DNA of 64,000 nucleotides from Pectobacterium wasabiae CFBP 3304 (lineage in GTDB: Bacteria; Pseudomonadota; Gammaproteobacteria; Enterobacterales; Enterobacteriaceae). The notes beneath the pieces are model-generated. The model ran no database searches, was not told the origin of the DNA, and saw only the letters and a list, made by a program, of their open reading frames with translations. A program made the translations under genes and the position numbers. Of this stretch, positions 1-9,430 are shown one piece after another. Numbering within the stretch: position 1 is the first letter of the stretch; each line of letters starts with the position of its first letter. The stretch covers positions 310,001 to 374,000 of the forward strand of contig NZ_CP015750.1 in assembly GCF_001742185.1 (NCBI RefSeq). Reading direction: 5' to 3'.

Positions 1-428
1 CTGCCGGAGGTGAACATGATATAGGCGAGATCCTGCTCGACCAGCGCCTGACCCGCCTCACCGGTAGCCATAAACTGCCTGGTCGCGACATCGTAGTAGT
101 AAGGGGCGTTCGCCAGATGGCAAATCTCCTTAAGCCGCTCCTGCGGATAGATGCAGTCCACCGGGATATACGGAATGTTATGCAGCAGGCAACTATAGAT
201 CGCGACAGCAAACTCCGCCTGCTGATGCCCATATAACACCACCGGCGAACCTGCGGGCTGCTGACAGTGCCGATAGCGATGCGACCAATCAGTCACAGCG
301 ACAGATAGCTGTTGCCAGGTCATTGCTTCATCGCTGCCGCTAATCGCCAACTGATTGGGGTTAGCGGGGTCGAGTAATGCCGCACGCAGGAAATCTTGTA
401 GTTCCTGAAGTTCTGAGTGAAGGTTCAT
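1..428 (-). CDS. dltA: DltA-like D-alanine--carrier protein ligase (N-terminal part)
   Basis: The first 142 residues of an adenylate-forming enzyme are visible; the rest lies beyond the window start. In dlt systems DltA activates D-alanine with ATP and loads it on the phosphopantetheine arm of carrier DltC in the cytoplasm. The visible part fits the N-lobe of an AMP-binding ligase (TWQQLSVAV, then VLYGHQQAEFAVAIYSCL, then YIPVDCIYPQERL), and the fragment breaks inside the P-loop-like motif at YIMFTSGS. The start codon overlaps the dltB stop as ATGA, which supports this start and translational coupling. It is the last visible gene of the dltD-dltX-dltB-dltA operon. A dltC carrier gene would be expected just outside the window. 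Specificity for D-alanine is inferred from the neighbours. Confidence 0.85.
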   Translation of the reverse strand, partial: MNLHSELQELQDFLRAALLDPANPNQLAISGSDEAMTWQQLSVAVTDWSHRYRHCQQPAGSPVVLYGHQQAEFAVAIYSCLLHNIPYIPVDCIYPQERLKEICHLANAPYYYDVATRQFMATGEAGQALVEQDLAYIMFTSG

Positions 429-1546
429 AGAGGAGACATTCCGCTAAAGATGTAGAGGGAGGCCGCAGCGCTTGTCAGCGTCAGAATTCGACCGATGAAT
501 ACAATAACCGGATGATGTAGACAATTATTCAAAGCCGGGCTACGTTTGGCAGACCACTGCAACATGTTATGAACAACGGAAATGGCACCAAACAGCGCGC
601 CGCTAATAACATAGTGTCGTTCAAGCCCGTTCCATGCCCCCATGCAAAACAGGGTGCAGAAAATGCCAATATTCTGCGCCAGCGTTTTGTTCTGTCGGAA
701 AAAGTCGAGCTTCATCAGATTCATATAAATCGGCATAAAGACCACGTCCCTCAACCATTCTGACAGGCTGATGTGGAAGCGCCGCCAGAAATCCTGCGGG
801 TTTTTAGCCAGAATGGGCATATTGAAGTTCGCCGGGATAGTCAGGCCAAATAAGCGCCCCGCCCCGATAGCCATATTGCTGTAGCCAGCAAAATCAAAAT
901 AGAGATAGGCGCTGTAGGCCAGTGACATCACTACACCAACGCTTAATGTAAACGGGCGTTGGCTCCACGACTCAATAACCAGATTATTGATCAGCATGGC
1001 AAATAAGAACTTCTGAATAATGCCGGTAACAATTTGCTCCATGGCCACTAAAAACTGCTCACGAGTAATAACGAAGACCGGTTTATTAATGTCAGTAAGC
1101 CATGTCCGCCAGCGATACATCGGGCCAGCCAGAATAATGAATGGCATAAAGAGATAGCAGAAGTAATGCAGGAAATTCTGGCCATCTTTTTTGCTGCGAT
1201 AAAGCAGAACATCAATGGCGCGGAAGGTCATAAAGGACAGACCAATCATGCCCCAATGGTTGTTAAGGTGTAACTTCACTAAAAACAGCGGGAGCAACGT
1301 CAGGCTGACCGCCTGCCAGGTTTTTAACCAGCCTTTCTCTTTTAAGGTGACGAGAATATAAAAGCTCAGGAAAACCGCCACGGGAACAACGTAATCCCCC
1401 TGGAAAATATATCCCCAGCCTAACACCGCCAAGACGGAAAAGGCGGATAAATACGTCAGCCGATAACTGAATACGCGATTAATCAGCGCAAACAATAATG
1501 CTGATGAAAACAGAAGGAAAAAAAACATTCCGGAGCTGTACATCAT
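425..1546 (-). CDS. dltB: DltB-like MBOAT D-alanyl transferase
   Basis: This is a 373-residue polytopic membrane-bound O-acyltransferase. DltB proteins take D-alanine from DltC at the inner face of the membrane and pass it outward. The family core is clear: FDFAGYSNMAIG at about 217-228 and DFWRRFHISLSEWLRD at about 252-267, including His258. Further on, Gram-positive DltB proteins carry the catalytic histidine in a GFWHG motif. Here the aligned stretch reads GAWNG, with Asn306, and a different histidine lies five residues on (His311, in ERHY). Start: two tandem ATGs lie behind an AAGGA, and the first is used here. The stop overlaps dltA as ATGA, and the gene begins 7 bp after the dltX stop. 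Membership of the DltB family is firm; the chemistry of the altered site is uncertain. Confidence 0.88.
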   Translation of the reverse strand: MMYSSGMFFFLLFSSALLFALINRVFSYRLTYLSAFSVLAVLGWGYIFQGDYVVPVAVFLSFYILVTLKEKGWLKTWQAVSLTLLPLFLVKLHLNNHWGMIGLSFMTFRAIDVLLYRSKKDGQNFLHYFCYLFMPFIILAGPMYRWRTWLTDINKPVFVITREQFLVAMEQIVTGIIQKFLFAMLINNLVIESWSQRPFTLSVGVVMSLAYSAYLYFDFAGYSNMAIGAGRLFGLTIPANFNMPILAKNPQDFWRRFHISLSEWLRDVVFMPIYMNLMKLDFFRQNKTLAQNIGIFCTLFCMGAWNGLERHYVISGALFGAISVVHNMLQWSAKRSPALNNCLHHPVIVFIGRILTLTSAAASLYIFSGMSPL

Positions 1547-1553
1547 TCATCCT

Positions 1554-1676
1554 TCAGAATTTTTGATATTCAAAATGCACTTTTAAACTCATGCTTTCAT
1601 CAACAGAGGTCCACGCAACGATGGTTACCGCCAGAAAGAGATAAAGGAAAAAAAGGCGGATGGCGGTTTTCATCAT
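1554..1676 (-). CDS. dltX: DltX-like microprotein with C-terminal FxYxxF motif
   Basis: This 40-residue ORF lies between dltD and dltB and is too short for most gene callers. It has a short N-terminal MMKT, one hydrophobic segment at about residues 5-22, an acidic linker (DES) and the C-terminal end FEYQKF. Gram-positive DltX microproteins have the same architecture: a single membrane helix and a C-terminal F-x-Y-x-x-F motif that works with DltB/DltD in moving D-alanine outward. The start ATG overlaps the dltD stop as ATGA, GAGAG lies just upstream, and the stop is 7 bp before dltB. This is tight operon packing, so the ORF is very likely translated. Orthology to DltX is inferred from topology, motif and position, not from an alignment. 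Confidence 0.8.
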   Translation of the reverse strand: MMKTAIRLFFLYLFLAVTIVAWTSVDESMSLKVHFEYQKF

Positions 1677-2809
1677 TTAAAACTCTCAGCAATAAATTTA
1701 TCCATCGCGACCCATGCCGGCTCGGTTGGGTGAAGGCGGTCCCAATTCCAGCCGTTCTGATAAGGCTGTGCATACATATCAAGATAGCGAACCTGATTTT
1801 CCTCCAGCATCGACCTGATCTGACTATCGATTGGCTGGAATTTCTCGGAATTCTTAATTGCCCACGGATTGATCGGATCGACGATGACCACAAACTGGGC
1901 ATTGCGCGCTTTCAACAGTTTGATCGTTGCCGATAACGCCTCCATTTGCGCAGGAATAATCGGCGCGTCATCCCACTCTTCCCGCGCTTGATCGTCTGCA
2001 AAAACAGACTTATCCATCCACAGCGTGGCGGCACTTTGCTGGCGAGATTTATTCAGCTCATGAGCCTGAGCCAGTTCATGATCCCAGTCAGGGCTCACGT
2101 TGGTAACGGGTGGATGAGGCCACGGTTGCGCAGGCTGAGGGACAATACGTAGCATCGCTAGCCAGTCGCTTTTTATTAGCTCGCAGAAATTAGCAAATTG
2201 ATAACTCACTTCTTGCCAGATAATTTGCGGGTCCCAACCATAGACTTTCATTTGGCCGAACGTTAAATGGCTTATCTCTTCTTTATCGATCTGCCGTAAG
2301 TAATTGACCAGAAAGGAACGCGTTTGGTCGTCCTTCATCAATGGGTTAAAGACAGATGCTGGGAAATTGTTGGCAAAAATTGCCGGGGGAATACCGTCCG
2401 AATAAAAACTATCAGGCGCAAGCAGCAAAACAACTTTACTGTTAGCGTTAAGCTCATCTTTAAAACGTGAAAGCAGTAAAAAGTGCGTGACGCTATCGAT
2501 ATAACTATCGCCATAGGCCACAACCGGACGATGCAGTTGGTTATTAAAATAATTATAGACCGCATAATGTTCATCTTCAGAAGTAGAAACTTCAGATGCA
2601 CCAAGAAAGAAAATCGCATTTCCCTGTAAAGCATGAGAAATAGTCGCTATTTTTTCCCTTTGTTCTTTCGGCGTTCCTTCCATGGTGTTAATCAGCGGTT
2701 GGAATGTTAACGCCGGATCAAAGCTTGTCGCTAGCGGGTGAACGCTAAGGAACAGGATGGCGAGAGTAGCCATCAGGAGATGTAGACAGAGAGTATTTTT
2801 TATTTTCAT
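1673..2809 (-). CDS. dltD: DltD-like SGNH-fold D-alanylation protein
   Basis: This 378-residue protein has an N-terminal membrane anchor or signal (hydrophobic at about 8-28) and an extracytoplasmic SGNH hydrolase-like domain. Visible catalytic-type motifs are FLGASE with Ser72 and WDRLH near the C terminus with Asp357 and His360, the usual Ser and Asp-x-x-His of this fold. DltD proteins act on the outer face of the membrane in the last step of D-alanyl transfer. It is the promoter-proximal gene, so the order is D-X-B-A, unlike the X-A-B-C-D order common in Firmicutes. In Gram-negatives there is no teichoic acid, so the final acceptor here is unknown. Confidence 0.85.
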   Translation of the reverse strand: MKIKNTLCLHLLMATLAILFLSVHPLATSFDPALTFQPLINTMEGTPKEQREKIATISHALQGNAIFFLGASEVSTSEDEHYAVYNYFNNQLHRPVVAYGDSYIDSVTHFLLLSRFKDELNANSKVVLLLAPDSFYSDGIPPAIFANNFPASVFNPLMKDDQTRSFLVNYLRQIDKEEISHLTFGQMKVYGWDPQIIWQEVSYQFANFCELIKSDWLAMLRIVPQPAQPWPHPPVTNVSPDWDHELAQAHELNKSRQQSAATLWMDKSVFADDQAREEWDDAPIIPAQMEALSATIKLLKARNAQFVVIVDPINPWAIKNSEKFQPIDSQIRSMLEENQVRYLDMYAQPYQNGWNWDRLHPTEPAWVAMDKFIAESFK

Positions 2810-3164
2810 TATATAAAGTAAGGCTACATGATATTTATTGTTTGAAATTTGTGAATTTTTATCTTCACGGTAAATCGATCCCTGTATTTTTTGGATTATA
2901 TACCAGGGTTATCTTCGATGATGAGCGTTGCTGTGTAACGGTATGTACAGTGTTTATGTCCGTCACAATAATCAGGTTGGCGACCAGGCAGGAAAAGGAT
3001 TCTCAGACATCCCTTCTTGCTTACGCCGCCCGAATGTGAGGTAGTAAAGGCTCGGTGAGCGGGATTCCATCGCTCCCGTTTGGACGCGATCGCAGTGATG
3101 ATGGCGCTCAAGGGCTTTTGAGTGATGACCGGCAACCGATACAAAAAGGTGAAAAGGAGAGTTT
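2810..3164. other. Intergenic region upstream of dltD
   Basis: This 355-bp stretch lies between the divergent dltD and lipoprotein genes. I see no convincing ORF. The dltD-proximal 80 bp is AT-rich and probably holds its promoter; a short imperfect inverted repeat (GTGAA/TTCAC) lies near 2855-2871. I did not find a PmrA-type direct repeat here, unlike in front of arnB and sfuA. The last 20 bp carries the AAGGAG ribosome site of the lipoprotein gene. Confidence 0.4.
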
Positions 3165-3365
3165 ATGAAAAACTACCAGACCATTCCCCATCGGCTATTG
3201 ATTATCTCAGTAACGTTGTTGGTTATCGCCTGTTCATCCAGTGCGAAAAAATCCCCCCCGGATGAAACGCCGGCATGTATGAAGTACCGTTCAATGATGA
3301 CAGCCCCTTTACCGCCAGCGGAAATGATGAGGTTAAAAAATCAGTGTGAGCAGTCAAGGCATTAA
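3165..3365 (+). CDS. Small lipoprotein, ChiQ/YbfN-like
   Basis: This is a 66-residue precursor with a lipoprotein signal. A basic start (MKNYQTIPHR) is followed by a hydrophobic run and a lipobox ending LVIAC at Cys23, so the mature protein would be about 44 residues and lipidated. The mature part has PACMKYRSMMTAPLPPAEM, which resembles the YRxMMTAPMPP core I associate with ChiQ/YbfN lipoproteins of enterobacteria. AAGGAG lies eight bases before the ATG, a strong start. No chitoporin gene is adjacent, so a role in chitin uptake is not supported by context. The family call is from memory and moderate. Confidence 0.65.
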   Translation: MKNYQTIPHRLLIISVTLLVIACSSSAKKSPPDETPACMKYRSMMTAPLPPAEMMRLKNQCEQSRH

Positions 3366-3636
3366 CGTAATAGGGTGTTTTTATCGTGTCGATGATTAAA
3401 AAATAATAAAAGATGCCCTAATAAATAAGGCGAAGAAATAGAGGTCACCATTGAAAATGATCGCTATTCGTTTCAATTCCCCACGTGTTCCAAATCGCCG
3501 TAAAATGTATAAAACGCCTCATTATTATCAGAGCACATTTTATTTCCCCATCGGGCATATACTGCGCGCCGAGATTCATGAATGAGATCGATAACGGCAT
3601 CCTGGAGGTTTCCGCCGCCACGCCGCAGACATCGCG

Positions 3637-4539
<903 letters not shown>

Positions 4540-4611
4540 CTAAAAGTGGTGCTATCAATCGGTGTCCATTATACAAGTTCATGAATAATATTGTTCTGCC
4601 CCAAAAACAGC

Positions 4612-4645
4612 AAAGCCACTCAGCGTGAAACTGAATGGCTTTTTA
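4612..4645 (+). terminator. Orphan intrinsic terminator in the LysR-sfuA gap
   Basis: This is a 12-bp stem (4612-4623 with 4631-4642, one mismatch) and a 7-nt loop, followed by TTTTTA on the plus strand. No plus-strand gene ends upstream: the preceding gene is on the other strand. It could end a short RNA starting in the 80 bp upstream, or be a relic. Confidence 0.55.
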
Positions 4646-4710
4646 TCCCAGTTCACACCGAGACACGAACTGAAATAACGTGATGGCCGAAATATCACAT
4701 TCACCGAAAC

Positions 4711-4727
4711 CTTAATTTAACCTTAAG
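4711..4727 (+). promoter_or_regulatory. PmrA-box-like site upstream of sfuA
   Basis: The sequence is CTTAAT-TTAAC-CTTAAG: two half-sites of the PmrA pattern (H/Y-TTAA-K) with the canonical 5-bp spacer and both halves fully matching. It lies 162 bp before the sfuA start and 10 bp before the Fur-like site. Binding is inferred from the motif alone. Confidence 0.6.
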
Positions 4728-4737
4728 AAAGGGAAAT

Positions 4738-4756
4738 AATAATAACTATCATTATT
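4738..4756 (+). promoter_or_regulatory. Fur box upstream of sfuA
   Basis: This 19-bp site agrees at 14 of 19 positions with the consensus GATAATGATAATCATTATC and lies in an ATT-rich run up to 4762. TATCAT at 4747-4752 inside it could be a -10 element. A Fur site is expected for a ferric iron importer. Confidence 0.65.
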
Positions 4757-4889
4757 ATTATCAATATGTAAAATCCATTTTCGACTGCCGCTACATCCCC
4801 CGCCTGTGTCACCAAAATAATGTGATGCGAGGGGATCAACGTAGGCCAGCAATATTCAAATATAACGGGTATTGATAAGGGTAAATACT

Positions 4890-5906
4890 ATGAAGCTTGG
4901 TTTTGGATTATTGAGTTCTGCCGTTTTATTGGCTTCCGGCCTGACTCTCGGCACATCGGCAAACGCAGCAGAAAACGATGAAGGGATCGTGATTTACAAT
5001 GCCCAGCATGAAAACCTGGTGAAATCCTGGGTGGACGGCTTCACGAAAGAAACTGGAATCAAGGTGACATTACGCAGCGGCAGCGACACCGAATTGGGCA
5101 ACCAACTGGTGCAGGAAGGGAAATCGTCTCCTGCCGATGTGTTCCTGACCGAAAACTCACCGTCGATGGTGCTGGTCGATAACGCCGATCTTTTTGCGCC
5201 GCTGGATAAAGCCACCCTCGATCAGGTCGCACCTGACTATCGTCCTTCTCACGGACGCTGGATCGGCATTGCCGCACGCTCCACCGTATTTGTCTATAAC
5301 CCAACCAAATTTACCGATGCGCAGTTGCCGAAATCCTTAGCCGATCTGGCGAAGCCAGAATGGAAAGGTCGCTGGGCGGCATCTCCATCGGGTGCGGACT
5401 TTCAGGCCATCGTCAGCGCTTATCTGGAGTTGAAGGGCGAGAAAGCCACGCAAGCATGGTTGAAAGGCATGAAAGAGAACTTCACTGCCTACAAAGGTAA
5501 CAGCACGGTGATGAAAGCAGTGAACGCAGGCCAGATTGATAGCGGCGTGATCTATCACTATTACCGTTTTGTCGATCAGGCTAAGACCGGCGAAAACAGT
5601 AACAACACCAAGCTGTACTACTTCAAGCATAAAGATCCGGGCGCGTTCGTCAGTATTTCCGGCGGCGGCGTGCTGGCATCCAGCAAACATGCGAAAGACG
5701 CTCAGGCTTTTATCAAATGGATCACGGGCAAATCCGGTCAGGAGATTTTGCGCACCAACGACGCGTTTGAATATGCAGTTGGCGTCAATGCGCTCTCAAA
5801 TGACAAACTGGTTCCGCTGAAAGATCTGGACGCGCCGAAAGTGGATGCCGCCAAACTCAACAGCAAAAAAGTCGTGGATCTGATGACGCAGGCTGGCCTG
5901 TTGTAG
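4890..5906 (+). CDS. sfuA: Fe(III) ABC transporter periplasmic binding protein
   Basis: This 338-residue periplasmic ferric-binding protein belongs to the SfuA/HitA/FbpA family. A Sec signal peptide occupies about residues 1-27, ending in SANA-AEND. The mature protein starts with the family hallmark IVIYNAQHENLV, and the conserved paired tyrosines (HYYRFVDQA) correspond to iron-coordinating residues in the family. The frame opens earlier at a TTG (4872), but the ATG at 4890 has AAGGG just upstream and gives a proper signal sequence. The protein delivers Fe(III) to the SfuB/SfuC permease encoded downstream. Regulation is probably by Fur and possibly PmrA, from the two sites upstream. Confidence 0.92.
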   Translation: MKLGFGLLSSAVLLASGLTLGTSANAAENDEGIVIYNAQHENLVKSWVDGFTKETGIKVTLRSGSDTELGNQLVQEGKSSPADVFLTENSPSMVLVDNADLFAPLDKATLDQVAPDYRPSHGRWIGIAARSTVFVYNPTKFTDAQLPKSLADLAKPEWKGRWAASPSGADFQAIVSAYLELKGEKATQAWLKGMKENFTAYKGNSTVMKAVNAGQIDSGVIYHYYRFVDQAKTGENSNNTKLYYFKHKDPGAFVSISGGGVLASSKHAKDAQAFIKWITGKSGQEILRTNDAFEYAVGVNALSNDKLVPLKDLDAPKVDAAKLNSKKVVDLMTQAGLL

Positions 5907-5944
5907 AGAGTAGATTGTAATACGTAGATTGTAATGATAGTGCC

Positions 5945-5972
5945 TTCGTCAGGGCATTTTCGCCCTGACGAA
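5945..5972 (+). promoter_or_regulatory. Intra-operon hairpin between sfuA and sfuB
   Basis: An 11-bp perfect stem (5945-5955 with 5962-5972) has a 6-nt loop and no following T tract. In binding-protein operons such hairpins usually protect the upstream mRNA or attenuate read-through, which would give more SfuA than SfuB/SfuC. That role is inferred. Confidence 0.6.
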
Positions 5973-6046
5973 TCACCATAAGAATGGCCGCTCAACGCGG
6001 TTTCATCGTCTAAGAATATCGTCCTGACGAGGCAACTACAGGCAGC

Positions 6047-7624
6047 ATGACAAACGTTAGCTACAGCGAAACCACCACGTTTCCCGAATCCTCTCCGCCA
6101 TTACGCAAGCCCGCCGCATTGCTTACGATCGTCGCCCTGACGTTATCTCTCTTGGGGTTTATTCCGTTGGGCTTTGTGATTGGCGTAAGTATTGATACCG
6201 GTTGGGAAACGGCTCGCACCTTGTTATTCCGCCCGCGCGTCGGCGAACTCCTGACCAATACGGTGCTGCTGGTTGTACTGACGCTACCGATTTGTACGAT
6301 TTTGGGCGTGCTGTTAGCCTGGTTGACAGAGCGTACAACCTTACCCGCTCGACGCCTGTGGTCCCTGCTGCTCACTGCGCCACTGGCAATTCCTGCGTTT
6401 GTACAAAGCTACGCCTGGATCAGCACCGCCCCCAGTCTACATGGCTTACCGGCTGGTGTATTTTTATCCGTCGTCGCCTATTTACCGTTTCTTTATTTAC
6501 CCTGCGCCGCGACGCTTCGGCGTCTTAATCCTGCGTTGGAAGATGTTGCGGCTACGCTGGGAGTGCCTCCGGTTACCGTGTTTTTCCGCGTAGTGTTACC
6601 GCAGTTAAAGCTAGCCATCGGCGGCGGATTACTGCTGATCGCCCTGCATTTACTCGCGGAGTACGGCCTGTTCGCCATGATCCGTTTCGATACCTTTACT
6701 ACCGCCATTTTCGATCAGTTTCAGTCAACGTTTAATGGCCCAGCGGCCAACATGCTCGCTGGCGTGCTGGCGCTGCTGTGCCTGTTTCTATTGTGTGCGG
6801 ATACCCGCATACGTGGCGTCACGCGCTATGCGCATGTTGGTTCCGGCGCGCCGCAGGTTGTCACACCGATACGCTTACCACCACGTTCTCTCTCGCTGGC
6901 GCTGCTGTTACTGACAACGCTGGTGCTACTGACACTCGGCGTACCTTTTATTACGCTGTCTCGCTGGCTGTGGTTTGGCGGCTGGGACGTGTGGCAACGG
7001 CATGAGTTACTTGATGCCTTTCGCCAGACCATGACGCTGGCACTGAGCGGTGCTGCACTGACGACGCTGGCAGCGATCCCGATGGCCTGGCTGACCATCC
7101 GCCACCCCAATCGCCTGTATCGGTTTTTGGAAGGGTGCAATTACATCACCAGTTCTCTGCCGGGTATCGTCGTCGCGCTAGCGCTGGTGACCACGACGAT
7201 CCACGTCATCAGACCGCTCTACCAGACCGAGTTCACCGTGCTACTGGCTTATCTGCTGATGTTCATGCCACGAGCGCTGGTTAATCTACGCGCGGGTATC
7301 GCCCAGGCACCGGTAGAGTTAGAACAGATTGCTGCCAGTCTGGGACGTTCCCCCTTGCAGACGTTAATGACCGTGACCATCCGGCTGGCTGCGCCTGGCG
7401 TCGCCACAGGGGCAACGCTCGTTTTTCTGGCGATCATCAATGAGCTAACTGCCACGCTGCTGCTGGCTCCCAACGGCACGCGCACGCTGGCGACCGGATT
7501 TTGGGCGCTAACCAGTGAGATCGATTACCCTGCGGCAGCACCCTACGCGCTTATACTGGTCTTACTGTCGCTGCCGTGGACCTGGTTTCTCTACACGCAA
7601 TCACAAAAAATGGCGGGGCTGTAA
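6047..7624 (+). CDS. sfuB: Fe(III) ABC transporter permease
   Basis: This 525-residue inner-membrane protein is the fused double permease of ferric importers. It consists of two BPD-transport halves, each with several membrane segments and an EAA-type loop: one near residues 165-185 ([21 protein letters not shown]), the second near 428-448 ([18 protein letters not shown]). The length agrees with SfuB/FbpB. Upstream of the ATG there is only a weak ribosome site. The gene ends 2 bp before sfuC, so the two are probably coupled. It forms the channel for iron delivered by SfuA. Confidence 0.92.
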   Translation: MTNVSYSETTTFPESSPPLRKPAALLTIVALTLSLLGFIPLGFVIGVSIDTGWETARTLLFRPRVGELLTNTVLLVVLTLPICTILGVLLAWLTERTTLPARRLWSLLLTAPLAIPAFVQSYAWISTAPSLHGLPAGVFLSVVAYLPFLYLPCAATLRRLNPALEDVAATLGVPPVTVFFRVVLPQLKLAIGGGLLLIALHLLAEYGLFAMIRFDTFTTAIFDQFQSTFNGPAANMLAGVLALLCLFLLCADTRIRGVTRYAHVGSGAPQVVTPIRLPPRSLSLALLLLTTLVLLTLGVPFITLSRWLWFGGWDVWQRHELLDAFRQTMTLALSGAALTTLAAIPMAWLTIRHPNRLYRFLEGCNYITSSLPGIVVALALVTTTIHVIRPLYQTEFTVLLAYLLMFMPRALVNLRAGIAQAPVELEQIAASLGRSPLQTLMTVTIRLAAPGVATGATLVFLAIINELTATLLLAPNGTRTLATGFWALTSEIDYPAAAPYALILVLLSLPWTWFLYTQSQKMAGL

Positions 7625-7626
7625 TC

Positions 7627-8667
7627 ATGTTGGAACTTCATCGCGTCAGTAAAAGCTTTAATGGGCGCACCGTGCTGTCTGACATTCGTTTAACGTTAGA
7701 AGACAGCCGCCGCACGGCGATTGTCGGCCCGTCCGGTTCGGGGAAAACCACCCTGCTGCGCCTGATCGCCGGGTTCGAAAAACCAGATACCGGCGTCATT
7801 ACGCTAAACGGCCAAACGCTCTGCGATAGCGGGCTTTCCGTTCCCGCCCATCAGCGTGGAATCGGCTATGTCCCGCAGGACGGCGCGCTGTTCCCGCATC
7901 TCTGCATCGCCGACAACATCGCCTTTGGATTAAAAGGCACGAAGGCGGAGAAACAAAAACGGGTGGATGAGCTGATGGCGCTGGTTTCCCTTCCCGCACA
8001 TTTACAGAAGTACTCACCGCATGAAGTTTCCGGCGGTCAGCAGCAGCGTGTTGCGCTGGCTCGCGCGCTGGCGCAGCGCCCTGCGCTGATGCTGCTGGAT
8101 GAACCGTTTTCTGCTCTGGATACCGGACTGCGCGCCGCCACCCGCAAAGCGGTAATGGACGTTTTGCAACAGGCTAACGTGGCCTCGATTCTGGTGACCC
8201 ACGATCAGGGGGAAGCGCTATCTTTTGCCGATCAGGTTGTCGTCATGCGGGATGGACAACTGTCGCAATCCGGCTCGCCGTGGGCGCTCTACCATCAGCC
8301 CAACAATGAGGACATCGCCACCTTCCTTGGTGAAACGCTGATTCTCGACGCGCAGATTGATGGCGGTCAGGCTAGCTGCCTGCTTGGGCACATCGCGGTG
8401 GATCGCCCAACGGCAAACGGTCGAGCAAGGATCATGCTCAGGCCAGAACAGATAACGATTCAGGATACCGAGATAGCGAACACAGCACACATTCGCGCAA
8501 CTATCCGCAACGTCGAATTTTCCGGCTTCGTCTCTACGCTGACGCTCTGCATCGACAACGCAGAAGCCGATGTCATTGAACTGAAAACCGTCAGCCACGC
8601 TGCTTTCACCGTCGGCCAACAGGTTAGCCTGAGCGTGAACGGTGCCGCACACGTTTTCAGTCAATAG
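7627..8667 (+). CDS. sfuC: Fe(III) ABC transporter ATP-binding protein
   Basis: This is a 346-residue ABC ATPase with Walker A GPSGSGKTT at about residues 36-44, signature SGGQQQRVALARALA, Walker B LMLLDEPFSALD and switch His in LVTHDQGEA. It is followed by a C-terminal TOBE-like regulatory domain, as in FbpC. The open frame extends upstream into sfuB, but the ATG at 7627 directly after the sfuB stop gives the expected N terminus (MLELHRVSKSF). It energises SfuB. The gene converges on arnF with only 29 bp between, and I see no terminator there, so antisense read-through into arn is possible. Confidence 0.92.
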   Translation: MLELHRVSKSFNGRTVLSDIRLTLEDSRRTAIVGPSGSGKTTLLRLIAGFEKPDTGVITLNGQTLCDSGLSVPAHQRGIGYVPQDGALFPHLCIADNIAFGLKGTKAEKQKRVDELMALVSLPAHLQKYSPHEVSGGQQQRVALARALAQRPALMLLDEPFSALDTGLRAATRKAVMDVLQQANVASILVTHDQGEALSFADQVVVMRDGQLSQSGSPWALYHQPNNEDIATFLGETLILDAQIDGGQASCLLGHIAVDRPTANGRARIMLRPEQITIQDTEIANTAHIRATIRNVEFSGFVSTLTLCIDNAEADVIELKTVSHAAFTVGQQVSLSVNGAAHVFSQ

Positions 8668-8696
8668 CCTCTTTCGCAGGTAGCAGCATAGGCGGT

Positions 8697-9092
8697 TTAC
8701 CGCGCCGCCTGTGCGTTGCGGCTAACCAGCCAGACCCCGAGAAGAATAATCAGCACGCCGAGGCTTTTACGCAGGCTCATCGGTTCGTTCAGCCACGGTA
8801 GAAAAACCGCAGCAAGGTAAACTACCGCATAGCTCAAGCTAATCAGCGGGTAAGCACGGCTTAGCGGCAAATAGCGTAGCACCATGAACCAGCACACCAT
8901 CGACAGGCCGTAACAGATAATCCCGACCAGCACCGCGACAACAGGCCAGCCCGCCATCAACGTGCTGAGCGATGGCCAGTGCGTCATGGAAATGCTCGGC
9001 AGCGCCAGCATGCCACTTTTCATTAATACCTGTGCAGCGCTGGCTAGCACAATACTGGCAAGCGCCCAGACATAGCCTATTTTCGCCATCAT
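8697..9092 (-). CDS. arnF: Undecaprenyl-phosphate-L-Ara4N flippase subunit ArnF
   Basis: This 131-residue SMR-like protein has four predicted membrane helices (for example [22 protein letters not shown] and [15 protein letters not shown]). With ArnE it moves undecaprenyl-phosphate-L-Ara4N to the periplasmic face. The start at the tandem ATG (9092/9089) is chosen because the first overlaps the arnE stop as ATGA. The open frame extends upstream but inside arnE. It is the last gene of the arn operon. Confidence 0.9.
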   Translation of the reverse strand: MMAKIGYVWALASIVLASAAQVLMKSGMLALPSISMTHWPSLSTLMAGWPVVAVLVGIICYGLSMVCWFMVLRYLPLSRAYPLISLSYAVVYLAAVFLPWLNEPMSLRKSLGVLIILLGVWLVSRNAQAAR

Positions 9093-9430
9093 CCCCCCTG
9101 CATCAAATAGATACCGGTGACAATCAGCGCGATGCCCCACCAGTGATGCCTATCCACGCGTTCGCCAAATCCATAGTGCGCCAGCAGCGTCACCAGAACA
9201 AAATTGATGCTCAGCAACGGGTACGCCACGCCGAGCGGCAGACGCTGCAACACCAAAAGCCACAGCAGAAGCCCAATCCCCAGCAGCGCTACCGCCAATA
9301 TCAGCCACCCGAATGTCACCCGTTGACGTTGAGCCACGGGCAAACGCCGCCAGCACTCCGCCGCCTGTTTCTGACACAGTTGCCCTAAGCTGGTCAGCAG
9401 GCAGACTATGGCAACCAATAGATAACTCAT
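9089..9430 (-). CDS. arnE: Undecaprenyl-phosphate-L-Ara4N flippase subunit ArnE
   Basis: This 113-residue EamA/SMR-type membrane protein has helices at about 1-20, 37-60, 66-85 and 93-112, the usual size for ArnE. It pairs with ArnF in flipping the Ara4N lipid carrier. It overlaps arnT by ATGA at its 5' end and arnF by ATGA at its 3' end, showing tight operon organisation. The conserved C-terminal half includes [14 protein letters not shown], typical of this subfamily. Confidence 0.9.
   Translation of the reverse strand: MSYLLVAIVCLLTSLGQLCQKQAAECWRRLPVAQRQRVTFGWLILAVALLGIGLLLWLLVLQRLPLGVAYPLLSINFVLVTLLAHYGFGERVDRHHWWGIALIVTGIYLMQGG

Noticed and set aside
3457..3585. A 42-codon plus-strand ORF (MIAIRFNSPRVP...) between the lipoprotein and LysR genes
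   Set aside because: No good ribosome site, no recognisable domain and no operon context; could be a gene relic but cannot be supported.
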